Below are positions 16,844-24,793 of a stretch of DNA of 64,000 nucleotides, piece by piece (the first letter of the stretch is position 1; each line of letters opens with the position of its first letter). Origin of the DNA: Verrucomicrobia bacterium LW23 (GTDB lineage: Bacteria; Verrucomicrobiota; Verrucomicrobiia; Methylacidiphilales; UBA1321). A program made the position numbers and the translations under genes. The notes under the pieces are model-generated. The model worked only from the letters and a program-made list of their open reading frames with translations, did not search any database and was not told where the DNA came from. Where the stretch lies: NCBI GenBank assembly GCA_003054695.1, contig QAZA01000056.1, forward strand, positions 1-64,000. Direction: 5' to 3'.

Positions 16844-18279
16844 GTTTGGGCGGAGGGATTGCCCTTGCGGCGCTTCTTCCATGGCCGCTCAATCTGTCCG
16901 CCGGCCTTTTCATCGGGCCGGTTGCCTGGTTTGCGTATGAAGGCTGCTACGGCGTATACGCACGCAACAAGGACTTGCCCTCACCCTGGGCATGTTCACT
17001 TGGTGGAGTGTACTTTGACGACGACGCCTTTTGCCGCGGCTGGGATATCTCAGGAAAGACCGGCTCGGGTAAAACGTCCAGCGGAGTTATCCCTCTGCTT
17101 TATTCGCTGAAGCAGAATCGCCCGAATGCCGGAATTCTGGTTCTGGACACAAAAGGAGATCTCGCAGACCCTCTGGTTGAGATTTCCAAAGAGTTGAGCT
17201 GCACCAACAGTCTCCGCATTATCGAAGTGCGGCCTGAAGGAGCACTGCCAAACTGGTCGCCGCCGTTCACCATGAACTTCCTGGCGGACAAGTCCGTACC
17301 ATATTCCACCTACGCAAAGCTTCTCGTCGATATCGCGACGGCGGCCGGTCAAAAGGGGGGGCAGGCGTTCTTCAAGACGGCTGCTCAGTCAGCCATTTAT
17401 CACGGGTTCGCCGCACTGGATGCGCTGGACTGGCCGGTAACCATCGAGAACTGCTTCTCCCTGATTACCGACCAATCCGATTTGCAGAACGCTGCAACCG
17501 AATTGGCTAACCGGGCAAACCCTCAGCACGAATGGATAGTGGCGTACTTCGCCGAAATGCTTCAGCAACCAGCGGAGCAGCTTGGAGGTATTCGATCCAC
17601 AGTCGCAAACTATCTCCAGCCCTTTGTTCAGCCGGACATTGCTGAGGTATTTTGCCCGGTCACCGATCCGACGTTCAGGATGGAGGAAATGGATGCCGGA
17701 GCGCTCGTCTGTGTCCGCATCCCTCAAAAATACCAGGTCGAGAAGAAATACATCAGCCTCCTGCTCAAAGTGCTGTTTTATCTCCATGCCCTGCGCCGTT
17801 ACGACCTGCCCACCGCAGACCGGAAAGCAAAGAACCTGATTGTGATGGCGCTGGACGAGGCCCAGGAGACGGTTCTGGTCAGCGAAGACGGTATCAGCGA
17901 CTTCAACGTGGTGGACAAGATCAGAGGAGCGCGAGCTACCACGATAAACTCGACGCAATCGCCAACTTCCTACATCCCGCCGATGGGCGGAAAGGAAAAA
18001 GCAGAAGTGTTCCTGCTCAACCTCGCCAACAAAATCTTCTTCACGGCTGCTGACAGCGTAGCCTCAGAGATGATCGCCAATTCGATCGGCAAGCACACCG
18101 TTAAAAAGAAAACCTACGGTCGCTCAGCCGGTAAAGCCAACCTCAGTTGGACGGACGACGATCAGCACTACATCAAGCCGCATCAGCTCCGGGCACTTCC
18201 CAAGCACTGCGCCATTGTGAAGCACTGTGAGCAACGGCACAGGCAGGTTAGGCTCAGGCCAACACGGTTCACTTCATGA
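16810..18279 (+). CDS. Type IV coupling protein (VirD4/TraG-like)
   Basis: The coupling ATPase carries the relaxase-DNA complex to the secretion channel. Two N-terminal hydrophobic segments (about residues 4-24 and 28-45) anchor it in the inner membrane. Walker A is GKTGSGKT at 82-89, and Walker B is LIVMALDEAQ at about two-thirds of the length. At 489 residues it is shorter than RP4 TraG and lacks an obvious C-terminal tail. The frame is open from 16636, but the ATG at 16810 begins the membrane segment and overlaps the TraM-like gene by 34 bases, so I use that start. It ends the relaxosome operon before a GC-rich hairpin region. Confidence 0.85.
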   Translation: MDPFSLILAALSLGGGIALAALLPWPLNLSAGLFIGPVAWFAYEGCYGVYARNKDLPSPWACSLGGVYFDDDAFCRGWDISGKTGSGKTSSGVIPLLYSLKQNRPNAGILVLDTKGDLADPLVEISKELSCTNSLRIIEVRPEGALPNWSPPFTMNFLADKSVPYSTYAKLLVDIATAAGQKGGQAFFKTAAQSAIYHGFAALDALDWPVTIENCFSLITDQSDLQNAATELANRANPQHEWIVAYFAEMLQQPAEQLGGIRSTVANYLQPFVQPDIAEVFCPVTDPTFRMEEMDAGALVCVRIPQKYQVEKKYISLLLKVLFYLHALRRYDLPTADRKAKNLIVMALDEAQETVLVSEDGISDFNVVDKIRGARATTINSTQSPTSYIPPMGGKEKAEVFLLNLANKIFFTAADSVASEMIANSIGKHTVKKKTYGRSAGKANLSWTDDDQHYIKPHQLRALPKHCAIVKHCEQRHRQVRLRPTRFTS

Positions 18280-18296
18280 AGATTTCCCCCGGGAGC

Positions 18297-18339
18297 AAAG
18301 GGAACGTGCCACGCTTGCGGCAAGCGTGGCACGCCCTTT
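18297..18339. terminator. Strong GC-rich hairpin after the coupling-protein gene
   Basis: CGTGCCACGCTTGC at 18305-18318 pairs perfectly with GCAAGCGTGGCACG at 18320-18333 around a single base. The stem is extended by AAAGGG at 18297-18302 and CCCTTT at 18334-18339 with a two-base bulge. It lies 17 bases after the coupling-protein stop in a gap between convergent genes. A bidirectional terminator or a mobile REP-like element are both possible. Confidence 0.55.
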
Positions 18340-18361
18340 GCGGTGACGGAGATAAAGTTAG

Positions 18362-18414
18362 AATGCCCGCCCGGCGCCCCCGAGTTGTCAGGAGAGGGAC
18401 GGCGGGCGGGCATT
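18362..18414. repeat. 12-bp GC-rich inverted repeat
   Basis: AATGCCCGCCCG at 18362-18373 and CGGGCGGGCATT at 18403-18414 are perfect inverted arms with a 29-base interval. It is the second large hairpin in the 244-base gap between the coupling protein and the response regulator; the rest of the gap shows no gene. Confidence 0.5.
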
Positions 18415-18523
18415 GGGGGTTGGCGGTGCGCTCATTGCCGCGCGGGCTAGAGGCGAGAGAGATGCACGAGGCGAGAGAGGGGATGCTTCCGCAGATGAGC
18501 AATCTCCACAGAAAATATGGGCT

Positions 18524-19549
18524 CTATCTGCCAGATGGCAGCGAATAGATTGCACTGCTTCCCGATCCCTCTCGCCTCACAATGCCGGCTTCAACCAACT
18601 TCCGTAGTGCATCCTTTATTTCTTCGACAGAGAAACCCATGCGATTGGCGATTTGCCGTCGCGTTTTCTGTCCTCGGACCAGTGCAAGGCATATAGCTCT
18701 TTCCTTCGAATTAGGTCCAACTTCTGGCGGTAATGCAGCCAGGTCACCTTCTCGAACCCGAATTTTAGGACTGAAGTGATACCCATTGTGGTTTTCATTC
18801 GCAATGATGTCATGGCGCTCGCAGCGATATCCATGTGCAGCAAGCTGACTTGAGCATAACGATCTAAAGGTATAGAAAGCCTCTCTCACTGCAGCATCTC
18901 CTCGGAATCCTGCATTTACATTCTCCGCAATTACCTTGCCAGACATAGAGCGAAGATCGCCGCTTTCGTATTTCTTACGAAGAAACTCCAGGATAGAGCG
19001 CATTAGCGCATCTTTTCTGTATCCAGATACCCTTACTTTAAATCGATCAAAATGAAGTTCGACCCATTCTGGGAAGAAGACTAGCTCGCCACCAGTGAAA
19101 GGTTTCAGGTGTTGTAACGATGATTCCCTGATCTTAAGAGATGCAATAAGAGCATCCTGAATCTTACTCTCCAAATTTACCTTAGAATTATCAAAAGGCT
19201 TATTTATGAAATCCGTCGCTCCAAGCTTCATTAGACTTACAGCTAAATCAGGAGAATCACTTCCGTAAGCCGTGGTAATTATGATGGGTATGCCAGAGTA
19301 GCCTGGTCTTTTACGAATCGAAGCCAGCAGATTCCTGCCATTCTGTTCTCGAGGCCTGCCACCTGGATTGCTCGGTATATTTATATCAAGCAGAACGTAA
19401 TCAAAAAGTGTGTCGTCCATTAAGTTGTCCGCTTCTAGTTGATTAGATGCAACGACAACTTTATGTCTCATCGAGCCCAATCGATCTCTAAGCTCTGCAA
19501 CAATGGTCTTATTATCTTCGACTACTAACGCAATAATCGATCCGGGCAT
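18524..19549 (-). CDS. Response regulator with C-terminal winged-helix-like domain
   Basis: A 341-residue response regulator. Residues 1-125 form a receiver domain with ED at 11-12, the phosphorylated Asp in YVLLDINIPS, the switch Thr in TTAYGS and Lys in INKPF. The middle (about 140-255) matches no family I know. The last 65 residues (RAICLALVRGQKTRRQIANR, then VEEIKDALRKLVEAGIV) look like a winged helix, so DNA binding is likely. A good Shine-Dalgarno AAGGAG sits seven bases before the ATG. It follows the histidine kinase gene by three bases; the pair is one operon. Confidence 0.75.
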   Translation of the reverse strand: MPGSIIALVVEDNKTIVAELRDRLGSMRHKVVVASNQLEADNLMDDTLFDYVLLDINIPSNPGGRPREQNGRNLLASIRKRPGYSGIPIIITTAYGSDSPDLAVSLMKLGATDFINKPFDNSKVNLESKIQDALIASLKIRESSLQHLKPFTGGELVFFPEWVELHFDRFKVRVSGYRKDALMRSILEFLRKKYESGDLRSMSGKVIAENVNAGFRGDAAVREAFYTFRSLCSSQLAAHGYRCERHDIIANENHNGYHFSPKIRVREGDLAALPPEVGPNSKERAICLALVRGQKTRRQIANRMGFSVEEIKDALRKLVEAGIVRREGSGSSAIYSLPSGR

Positions 19550-19552
19550 TTC

Positions 19553-20668
19553 TTACTCCTTTAATATGTCTAGGATTACAACAGTACCCCTGTTCCGATC
19601 GCTGCTAATGTGAAGCTTTCCTCCGTCAGCTAGAATGTTGCGATAGGCAATTGGCAGTCCATATCCAGTGCCACCTCTTTTTGATGAACGACCCGGAACA
19701 AAAGCTAGAATCTCTGATAGATCTTCCGCGTCTATTCCACGACCGTTATCAGTAATGTTTATAGATAGCTTGCTTTCGCTATCAAGAAAACAAATTCTTA
19801 TTATCGCTTCTTGCTCCAATGCTATTCCTTCATATGACTCAATTGCATTCTGGATTATATTTGTAAGTGATATAAGAAGACGAGACCTCGAAGCCCGTAA
19901 TCTAACGTCCTTCTCGATGTCCAAGATCAGGTTCACTCTGCCAGTATCGGGGAACCGAGAAACGGCGGCTTCTCGCGCGAGCCTGAATGCTGTGTGAATT
20001 AGCGCCTGGCAGGAAGAGGTGGATCGAAGGCGCCGAAAAGGTCTCGAGTATTCCGTCATGTCTCGCACGAGACGTTCCAAAAATTCTGCATCGTGCTTAA
20101 TAGCTTCGACGTCTCGACGAAGAGGATGCTCGGGCCTGACCACCTTTGAAAAGTGAGCTGAAGCACGCTTTATGGAGGCCAGAATGGTTCGGATGTCATG
20201 TACGATGACTCGAATCTGCTGCGAGGTCATATCCTCTGCGTACTGTGCTGTTGCCGTGGCGGCATCTGCGCCAAAGGTTTTCTCGATATCGCGCAATCTT
20301 TCGTTCAGCCGCACATAAGGTGACGGAGAGTCTGATAGCTGTATAGTCCTGCGCAGGCTTATCTGACGTGCAGCACGGCTTACCTTTTGACTTCGATCAT
20401 CCGCCAGAACAGTTGCCGCAGCAAAAAACGCCCGATTGGGAAGCGCATGCAGCATTTTGCATGCGGCATATCGTACCTGCCAGTGGGAGTGCCTGATGAG
20501 TCGATTGAAAAGCGAGACCGCGGAATCGTCACCGTCTCGGAGAGCTTTCACGAAGTTAGAATCCCGGAAGCAGCAGTCCTTCCAGGGAACTTGTATCCCC
20601 AGGCCAAGCTTTTCCTCCACGCTGCGCCAGCAGTCGCTGTTTACTCCGGTAGGGTGCAATGATTTCAT
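19553..20668 (-). CDS. Soluble histidine kinase with N-terminal HEAT-like repeat
   Basis: A 371-residue kinase without membrane segments, so the signal is cytoplasmic. The N-terminal 110 residues contain HEAT-like helices (FNRLIRHSHWQVRYAACKML). The phospho-accepting His is in VIVHDIRTIL near residue 155. The C-terminal ATPase domain has an N box (NIIQNAIES), G1 (DNGRGID) and G2 (GGTGYGLPIA). The next gene on the strand is its probable response regulator. HEAT repeats usually bind proteins, so a protein ligand of the transfer element is a reasonable guess. The region upstream, 20669-21050, has no gene. Confidence 0.78.
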   Translation of the reverse strand: MKSLHPTGVNSDCWRSVEEKLGLGIQVPWKDCCFRDSNFVKALRDGDDSAVSLFNRLIRHSHWQVRYAACKMLHALPNRAFFAAATVLADDRSQKVSRAARQISLRRTIQLSDSPSPYVRLNERLRDIEKTFGADAATATAQYAEDMTSQQIRVIVHDIRTILASIKRASAHFSKVVRPEHPLRRDVEAIKHDAEFLERLVRDMTEYSRPFRRLRSTSSCQALIHTAFRLAREAAVSRFPDTGRVNLILDIEKDVRLRASRSRLLISLTNIIQNAIESYEGIALEQEAIIRICFLDSESKLSINITDNGRGIDAEDLSEILAFVPGRSSKRGGTGYGLPIAYRNILADGGKLHISSDRNRGTVVILDILKE

Positions 20669-21050
20669 CCTGATTCAAGTGATGGTTCTTTTATGGCTGT
20701 ACGTACGTCCCATGCAATTCCCACGTCTCGCAATTTTGCCTGTCCACGGTCCTGCCAAGTACAACGGACAGACTGAAAAACGACCATTTATCCAATCGAC
20801 AAGTACCAGCGATTGGCTCAGCGCGATGTCTACTCGGGATAAAGTGGGGATATGCGGCCACGCCGCAAATATCTACCAGATTGTAACGTAGAAATCTCTA
20901 ACTGGATCCAAGATCCCCACATGGGATTAAACTGTCCCACGTTGACGCTACATGGATACACATTGCGTTCAATATGGATACAATACGGAGTTCCTAATCC
21001 CTTGTCACTCCTTATATTCGAGGAATTCAATCTGTGAAAGTTTGTGGAGC
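20669..21050. other. Intergenic region between kinase and ArdC operon
   Basis: A 382-base gap between divergent units. I see no convincing gene. It contains a TGCGGC-CAC-GCCGCA mini-palindrome near 20854, CTGTCC/GGACAG arms at 20740-20745 and 20766-20771, and ATGGATACA repeated twice within 35 bases near 20952-20985. Promoters for both directions should be here but no clear -35/-10 pair stands out. Confidence 0.4.
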
Positions 21051-21209
21051 ATGAAACCTCTGCCACCTTCCAAAGCTCGAATCTATCTCAAAGAGCTTCG
21101 TGAGATTCGCCACAGACGCCGACTCGTCGGTCTTCAACTGGAAAAGCTTCAGCGTCGGGAGGAGCAGCTTGTTTCCCGACTCAATCCAAAGAGGAGCAAA
21201 GGAAAATGA
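21051..21209 (+). CDS. Small basic coiled-coil protein
   Basis: A 52-residue, strongly basic protein (MKPLPPSKARIYLKELREIR) that is probably one long helix. I do not recognise it. The frame continues upstream to 20952, but the ATG at 21051 fits the charged helix better. Its TGA overlaps the ATG of the next gene, so it belongs to the ardC operon. A nucleic-acid-binding or toxin-antitoxin-like role would fit the size and charge but is unsupported. Confidence 0.5.
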   Translation: MKPLPPSKARIYLKELREIRHRRRLVGLQLEKLQRREEQLVSRLNPKRSKGK

Positions 21210-21547
21210 CAAACGATAAGTTCCAGTTACTCAACGTCCGCCGTCAGCCAGGAAGAATGAATATCGAAGATGCTGGTGTGTGCCTGGGGTTTGCGCTGCA
21301 TGAAATGAGGGTTCTGGTGGCAGCCGGACTAATTTCTCCATTGGGAAAGCCCTTGCCTTCGGGAGTCAAGTACTTCGCCTCCGCAGAAATTGAGAGACTA
21401 CGCTGCGATGCAGAGTGGCTGGCCAAAGCCTGCGATTGCATTGCCGGTGTCTGGCAGTCACGAAACCAGAAGTTGCGGAAAGACCATCCTGCCGAAACCG
21501 CCGCTGCAAAAGACCGAACCTTCGCCCCCAGAGGCTCTCGCTCATAA
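21206..21547 (+). CDS. Small helix-turn-helix-like DNA-binding protein
   Basis: A 113-residue protein whose residues 18-65 (NIEDAGVCLGFALHEMRVLV, GVKYFASAEIERL) resemble the winged-helix fold of excisionase/MerR-type proteins, in which a short helix-turn-helix reads DNA. It overlaps the previous gene by four bases and precedes a 59-residue protein and ardC. A regulator or directionality factor for the mobile element is likely; the specific role is not evident. Confidence 0.5.
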   Translation: MTNDKFQLLNVRRQPGRMNIEDAGVCLGFALHEMRVLVAAGLISPLGKPLPSGVKYFASAEIERLRCDAEWLAKACDCIAGVWQSRNQKLRKDHPAETAAAKDRTFAPRGSRS

Positions 21548-21552
21548 CCACC

Positions 21553-21732
21553 ATGCATGAAAAAATCTTAGACGAATACTTCTGGCACTACGTGGACAGG
21601 GGAACGCTTCCCCAGGACACTCCGTTATTCATCAATCCCTTCATGGCTGCGGTAATTGCTGCCGAGCATCAGCTTTCCCCAGAAGAGGCAGCCGCCGCTT
21701 TGGAAAATGCTCAAAAGGAGGTGATGGAATGA
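21553..21732 (+). CDS. Small acidic protein preceding ardC
   Basis: A 59-residue protein beginning MHEKILDEYFWHYVDRGTLP. The frame is open further upstream, but this ATG begins just after the preceding stop and a CC-rich context. Its TGA overlaps the start of ardC. The helical C-terminal part (LSPEEAAAALENAQKEVME) is acidic. I do not recognise the family; the tight coupling suggests an ArdC accessory or regulator. Confidence 0.5.
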   Translation: MHEKILDEYFWHYVDRGTLPQDTPLFINPFMAAVIAAEHQLSPEEAAAALENAQKEVME

Positions 21733-22703
21733 AGGACATTCTCAAAGACATCACCGAGCGATTTATCAAGCAGCTTGAGCAGGGCACAGTGCCGTGGCGA
21801 AAACCATGGATCTCATCGCAAAATATCATTTCCCGTAAGCCCTATCGTGGCATCAACACGCTGTTGCTTGGATCTACGCAGTTCTCTTCGCCCTGGTGGA
21901 TGACCTTCAAGCAGGCCCGGGATCTCGGTGGCAACGTGGCAAAGGGAGCCAGGGCGACTCCCATCGTGTACTTCAAGTTTGTCGATAAGTTAGATAAATC
22001 CGGCAATGTTATGCTGAGCAAGAGCGGCAAGGCCGTTCAGATCCCTTTTGTCAGGTGGTCTATGGTTTTCAATCTTGATCAGACCGAAAAGGTAAAAGCC
22101 CCAGAGATCCAGGTGCAACAGAGACCGGATCGTCCCCTTGAAGCCGCAGCTTCTATTGTGAAAAGCGGGAACCTCTGCCCCATCAAACATGGGGGTTTTG
22201 CAGCTCTCTACTCTCCGAAGGAAGATGTCATTCGAATGCCGCACCAGAAACTCTTCCATTCACCGGAGGACTATTACCACACGCTCTATCACGAGGCCAC
22301 CCACGCGACCGGGCACGAATCCAGGCTGAACAGGGAAGGCGTTACGACGCCGGCCAAGTTTGGCTCTGAAAGGTACTCTAAGGAAGAGCTTGTGGCCGAA
22401 CTCGGTGCGGCCTTCCTTTCCAACGAGGCAGGGATATTGGACAAGGTTCGGTTCGACAGCTCAGCGTCGTACCTCAGTTCTTGGATTTCCAAGCTGAAAG
22501 CAGACCCCAATCTCCTGCTTTCCGCCGCCTCGCAGGCTCAAAAAAGCGCCGACTTTATCATGGGGATCAAGCACACTGAAAAGGAGTCACCCGAGAATGT
22601 CGAGCAACCCGAGATTGAGCGAAAGAGTGCGGATATTACTCAGGCAACCGGGATCGGCGCCAGGCCCGAGGCGGTAAATGCCCGCCTTAAGCCTTCCATG
22701 TGA
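21729..22703 (+). CDS. ardC: ArdC-like antirestriction protein with zincin domain
   Basis: ArdC proteins bind single-stranded DNA and protect incoming conjugative DNA from restriction. The N-terminal domain (LEQGTVPWRKPW, YRGINTLLL, WMTFKQARDLGG, KGARATPIVYFK) is the classic ArdC/DUF1738 block. The C-terminal half has the metalloprotease-like HEATHATGH motif near residue 190, with an acidic residue about 28 further on. At 324 residues it has the usual length. It ends a four-gene overlapping operon and converges on the XRE gene with three bases between stops. It fits well beside transfer genes and a modification system. Confidence 0.85.
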   Translation: MKDILKDITERFIKQLEQGTVPWRKPWISSQNIISRKPYRGINTLLLGSTQFSSPWWMTFKQARDLGGNVAKGARATPIVYFKFVDKLDKSGNVMLSKSGKAVQIPFVRWSMVFNLDQTEKVKAPEIQVQQRPDRPLEAAASIVKSGNLCPIKHGGFAALYSPKEDVIRMPHQKLFHSPEDYYHTLYHEATHATGHESRLNREGVTTPAKFGSERYSKEELVAELGAAFLSNEAGILDKVRFDSSASYLSSWISKLKADPNLLLSAASQAQKSADFIMGIKHTEKESPENVEQPEIERKSADITQATGIGARPEAVNARLKPSM

Positions 22704-22706
22704 TTC

Positions 22707-22958
22707 CTACTCCCCGTATAGCCAGCCCACACTTACATTCAGCACTTTGGCCAGCGCAAGTACCTCAAAGTCCATGGCATAGCGCTGCTCAAGCTCCAAC
22801 CGGGCAACAGCGCTTCTGTCCATAACGATGCCGTGGACCGCGAGCCTCCCCGCCAGATCCTCCTGGCTGCATGGAGGACTCTGCGCGAATCGAGCCTGGC
22901 GAACTCGCCGGCCGATAATGTTGCGCTGTTGCACTCTTTGCCTGTTCGACGATTTCAT
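22707..22958 (-). CDS. XRE-family regulator, pair 1
   Basis: An 83-residue helix-turn-helix protein (SQEDLAGRLAVHGIVMDRSA then VARLELEQRYAMDFEVLALA). It shares with two other small regulators of this region the opening RN(I/S)(I/V)G followed by VRxxR and the ending DFE(L/V)xxLA, so the three are one subfamily. It is back to back with a receiver-domain gene, and palindromic sites GTGTGAA-TTCACAC lie between them, the nearer one 16 bases before this ATG. Autoregulation and control of the neighbour are likely. Confidence 0.75.
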   Translation of the reverse strand: MKSSNRQRVQQRNIIGRRVRQARFAQSPPCSQEDLAGRLAVHGIVMDRSAVARLELEQRYAMDFEVLALAKVLNVSVGWLYGE

Positions 22959-22974
22959 TCAAGCCTGGGTAATT

Positions 22975-23043
22975 GTGTGAAGAACACACATCTGACTTGA
23001 AGATGTAGGGAACTACGAGTATGCGTGCGTGTGAACTTCACAC
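22975..23043. promoter_or_regulatory. Paired palindromic operator of XRE pair 1
   Basis: GTGTGAACTTCACAC at 23029-23043 is a perfect 15-base palindrome with a central C. GTGTGAAGAACACAC at 22975-22989 matches it at 12 of 15 positions, keeping both outer GTGTG/CACAC arms. Centres are 54 bases apart between the divergent XRE and receiver genes. Confidence 0.6.
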
Positions 23044-23102
23044 AATCCGTTCGGCAATTCCATTTTCAATGCCATCGACCTTGGCGAACACCAAACACTG
23101 CC

Positions 23103-23507
23103 GTGAAAAACTCAACTTTGAATCATCGACTGTTGTGCGTGGACGACAATTCTACCTTCCTTGGATTGCTCCAGGTCGGATTGGAATCGTACGGTTACGA
23201 AGTAGTCACCGCCGCGCACGGCCTGGATGCTCTCATGCAGTATCATGCGCACTCAGGACAGTTTCACGCCGTTATCTCCGATTGCGATATGCCCCGCATG
23301 AATGGCGCGGAGTTCACTGCCGAACTTCGGCAGCGCGGATATAAGGGTGCCATCCTTGTAATGTCAGGTCATCTCACCAATGACGTGCGGCTGGCATTTC
23401 GAGACTGCGATATCAGCCGCTTCTATCGGAAACCGTTTCACGTTAGAAATCTCGTGAACGATCTGGATCTTCTCTCCTGCGGCGGAAATCAGGCAGCGGA
23501 AAGCTAA
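23103..23507 (+). CDS. Single-domain response regulator
   Basis: A receiver domain only, 134 residues from a GTG at 23103. It has DD in LLCVDDNSTF, phospho-acceptor Asp in VISDCDMPRMNG, the switch Ser in LVMSGH and Lys in FYRKPF. The frame opens 26 codons earlier at a GTG, but that would place an operator palindrome inside the gene, so the later start is preferred. Without an output domain it may act like CheY by protein contact or pass phosphate on. It is convergent with the kinase-like gene at 23535-24338 and its sequence resembles the truncated receiver at 25431-25760. Confidence 0.7.
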   Translation: MKNSTLNHRLLCVDDNSTFLGLLQVGLESYGYEVVTAAHGLDALMQYHAHSGQFHAVISDCDMPRMNGAEFTAELRQRGYKGAILVMSGHLTNDVRLAFRDCDISRFYRKPFHVRNLVNDLDLLSCGGNQAAES

Positions 23508-23534
23508 GTAGTAGGCGAATCTCGCTGATCCAAA

Positions 23535-24338
23535 TCAGGCAATGGAGATTGGTTTTCGCAGAGGGACTCTGATCAATGCCTTGAGTATCGAACTTCGTCG
23601 GATCGCCAGCAATAAATGTCCATTCAGGTTGGCAACATAGTTAGCAGCGATATTTAACCCAACCAGATTGGGCTTTCTGCTTAGGTATAACTTTTCAACA
23701 GATTGGCGTATTTCCTGCACTTCAAGCGATTCGCCATTCTCAACGTGCATTGAGATTATCGCTTCCTTTTTACATTTCTGAAAATGAATATGAATTAATT
23801 TCGCCGCCTTCTGCCTACGACTGGCCGAAGTAAAGCAACGAAATAAGCAAGTTAATGTCTTTTGGAGATGATGCCTGCCGATCTCCACACGAAAGTCCTT
23901 CCCGTCACATTTGAAGCCACCACAATTTGCCTCTCCAACGGAGAGAGATGAAGAGGTACTTTGGCAAGCCTCCACAATGATCTCCTTCATTGACTCTATC
24001 GTATACACGACTTTTTTCCGTGGAGCAGTAAACTCATTGAGCTGTATCGCCAGATGATGGAGAGCGGAAACGTTTTGTCGGAGATTTTGCCGATGTGCTT
24101 GTCCAGCCAGCACTGAAAGATCTGAATCCACAGAAAGGCGAGATGTGGCACCATTGAGAGAAGTCAGTGTAGTTCTGAGTTCATGGGCCAATTCTCTTAT
24201 GCCCAGGGCGCACTTGTCTTCGCTGTAGTTCTTGGCTGCCTTCGCCATTTCCACGCCATACCCTGCTTCAAATAACGAAGGTAAACTCGATAAAGGAAAT
24301 ACGGGCTGTAAATCCTGAGGAGATGATTGGGATTTCAT
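23535..24338 (-). CDS. Histidine kinase-like protein with degenerate ATPase domain
   Basis: A 267-residue soluble protein. The dimerisation/His domain is clear: ELAHELRTTLTSLNG near residue 50. The following domain keeps the HATPase outline but lacks a proper N box, has VENGESLE instead of DNGxG and NLVGLNIAANYV in place of the G2 loop. It may not bind ATP, and could be a phosphotransfer or phosphatase partner for the adjacent receiver. The ATG at 24338 follows GAGGA at the right distance, so this start is preferred to one six codons upstream. It is divergent from XRE pair 2. Confidence 0.65.
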   Translation of the reverse strand: MKSQSSPQDLQPVFPLSSLPSLFEAGYGVEMAKAAKNYSEDKCALGIRELAHELRTTLTSLNGATSRLSVDSDLSVLAGQAHRQNLRQNVSALHHLAIQLNEFTAPRKKVVYTIESMKEIIVEACQSTSSSLSVGEANCGGFKCDGKDFRVEIGRHHLQKTLTCLFRCFTSASRRQKAAKLIHIHFQKCKKEAIISMHVENGESLEVQEIRQSVEKLYLSRKPNLVGLNIAANYVANLNGHLLLAIRRSSILKALIRVPLRKPISIA

Positions 24339-24435
24339 ATTCGTCCTCAAAGGCAATCTGTAATTATCGTCTGTATTGGAAGCGTCTCATCAATCTTCGG
24401 AAGATGACAAAGAAAAACTTACAGAAAAATCGATT

Positions 24436-24496
24436 GATCCCTATGGGGAACACATAGCTCCATCGGATCACTATTGTCAAGTTCCCCATGGGGAAC
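24436..24496. promoter_or_regulatory. Paired palindromic operator of XRE pair 2
   Basis: GTTCCCCATGGGGAAC at 24481-24496 is a perfect 16-bp palindrome that includes the ATG (24488-24490) of the XRE gene. GATCCCTATGGGGAAC at 24436-24451 matches it at 14 of 16 positions. Centres are 45 bases apart. Binding to both would block transcription and probably translation start of the XRE gene. Confidence 0.7.
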
Positions 24497-24775
24497 TCTA
24501 CTCGATTCCGCAATTCTGTTGGCCCGTCGATACGACGGGTCCGGAATCGACTCAAGCTCACCCAGTCTCAGCTCGCAGCACGGCTTCAAGTTGCTGGGCT
24601 TGATCTGGATCGCGCCGGTGTAGGAAAGGTTGAATCTCAACTTCGGTCCGTATTCGACTTTGAGCTCATTGTACTGGCGCGCTGCCTGAAGGTTCCGATC
24701 GAAGAGTTGTTGCCCAACAAAGAAGAGTTGGACGCCTGGCTTCCGGATCTGAAGGAAGGGGAACGCGCTAAATAG
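24488..24775 (+). CDS. XRE-family regulator, pair 2
   Basis: A 95-residue helix-turn-helix protein (LTQSQLAARLQVAGLDLDRA, GVGKVESQLR, DFELIVLARCLKVPIEELLP). It belongs to the same subfamily as the XRE genes at 22707 and 25901. Its ATG lies in the centre of a perfect palindrome, which strongly suggests autorepression. It is divergent from the kinase-like gene at 24338, with a second copy of the site between them. Confidence 0.75.
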   Translation: MGNSTRFRNSVGPSIRRVRNRLKLTQSQLAARLQVAGLDLDRAGVGKVESQLRSVFDFELIVLARCLKVPIEELLPNKEELDAWLPDLKEGERAK

Positions 24776-24793
24776 CATAATCCGCTTGCGCTG

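Noticed and set aside
20852-21037. 61-residue frame in the gap before the ardC operon
   Set aside because: No ribosome site, no domain and it would run through the likely promoter region.
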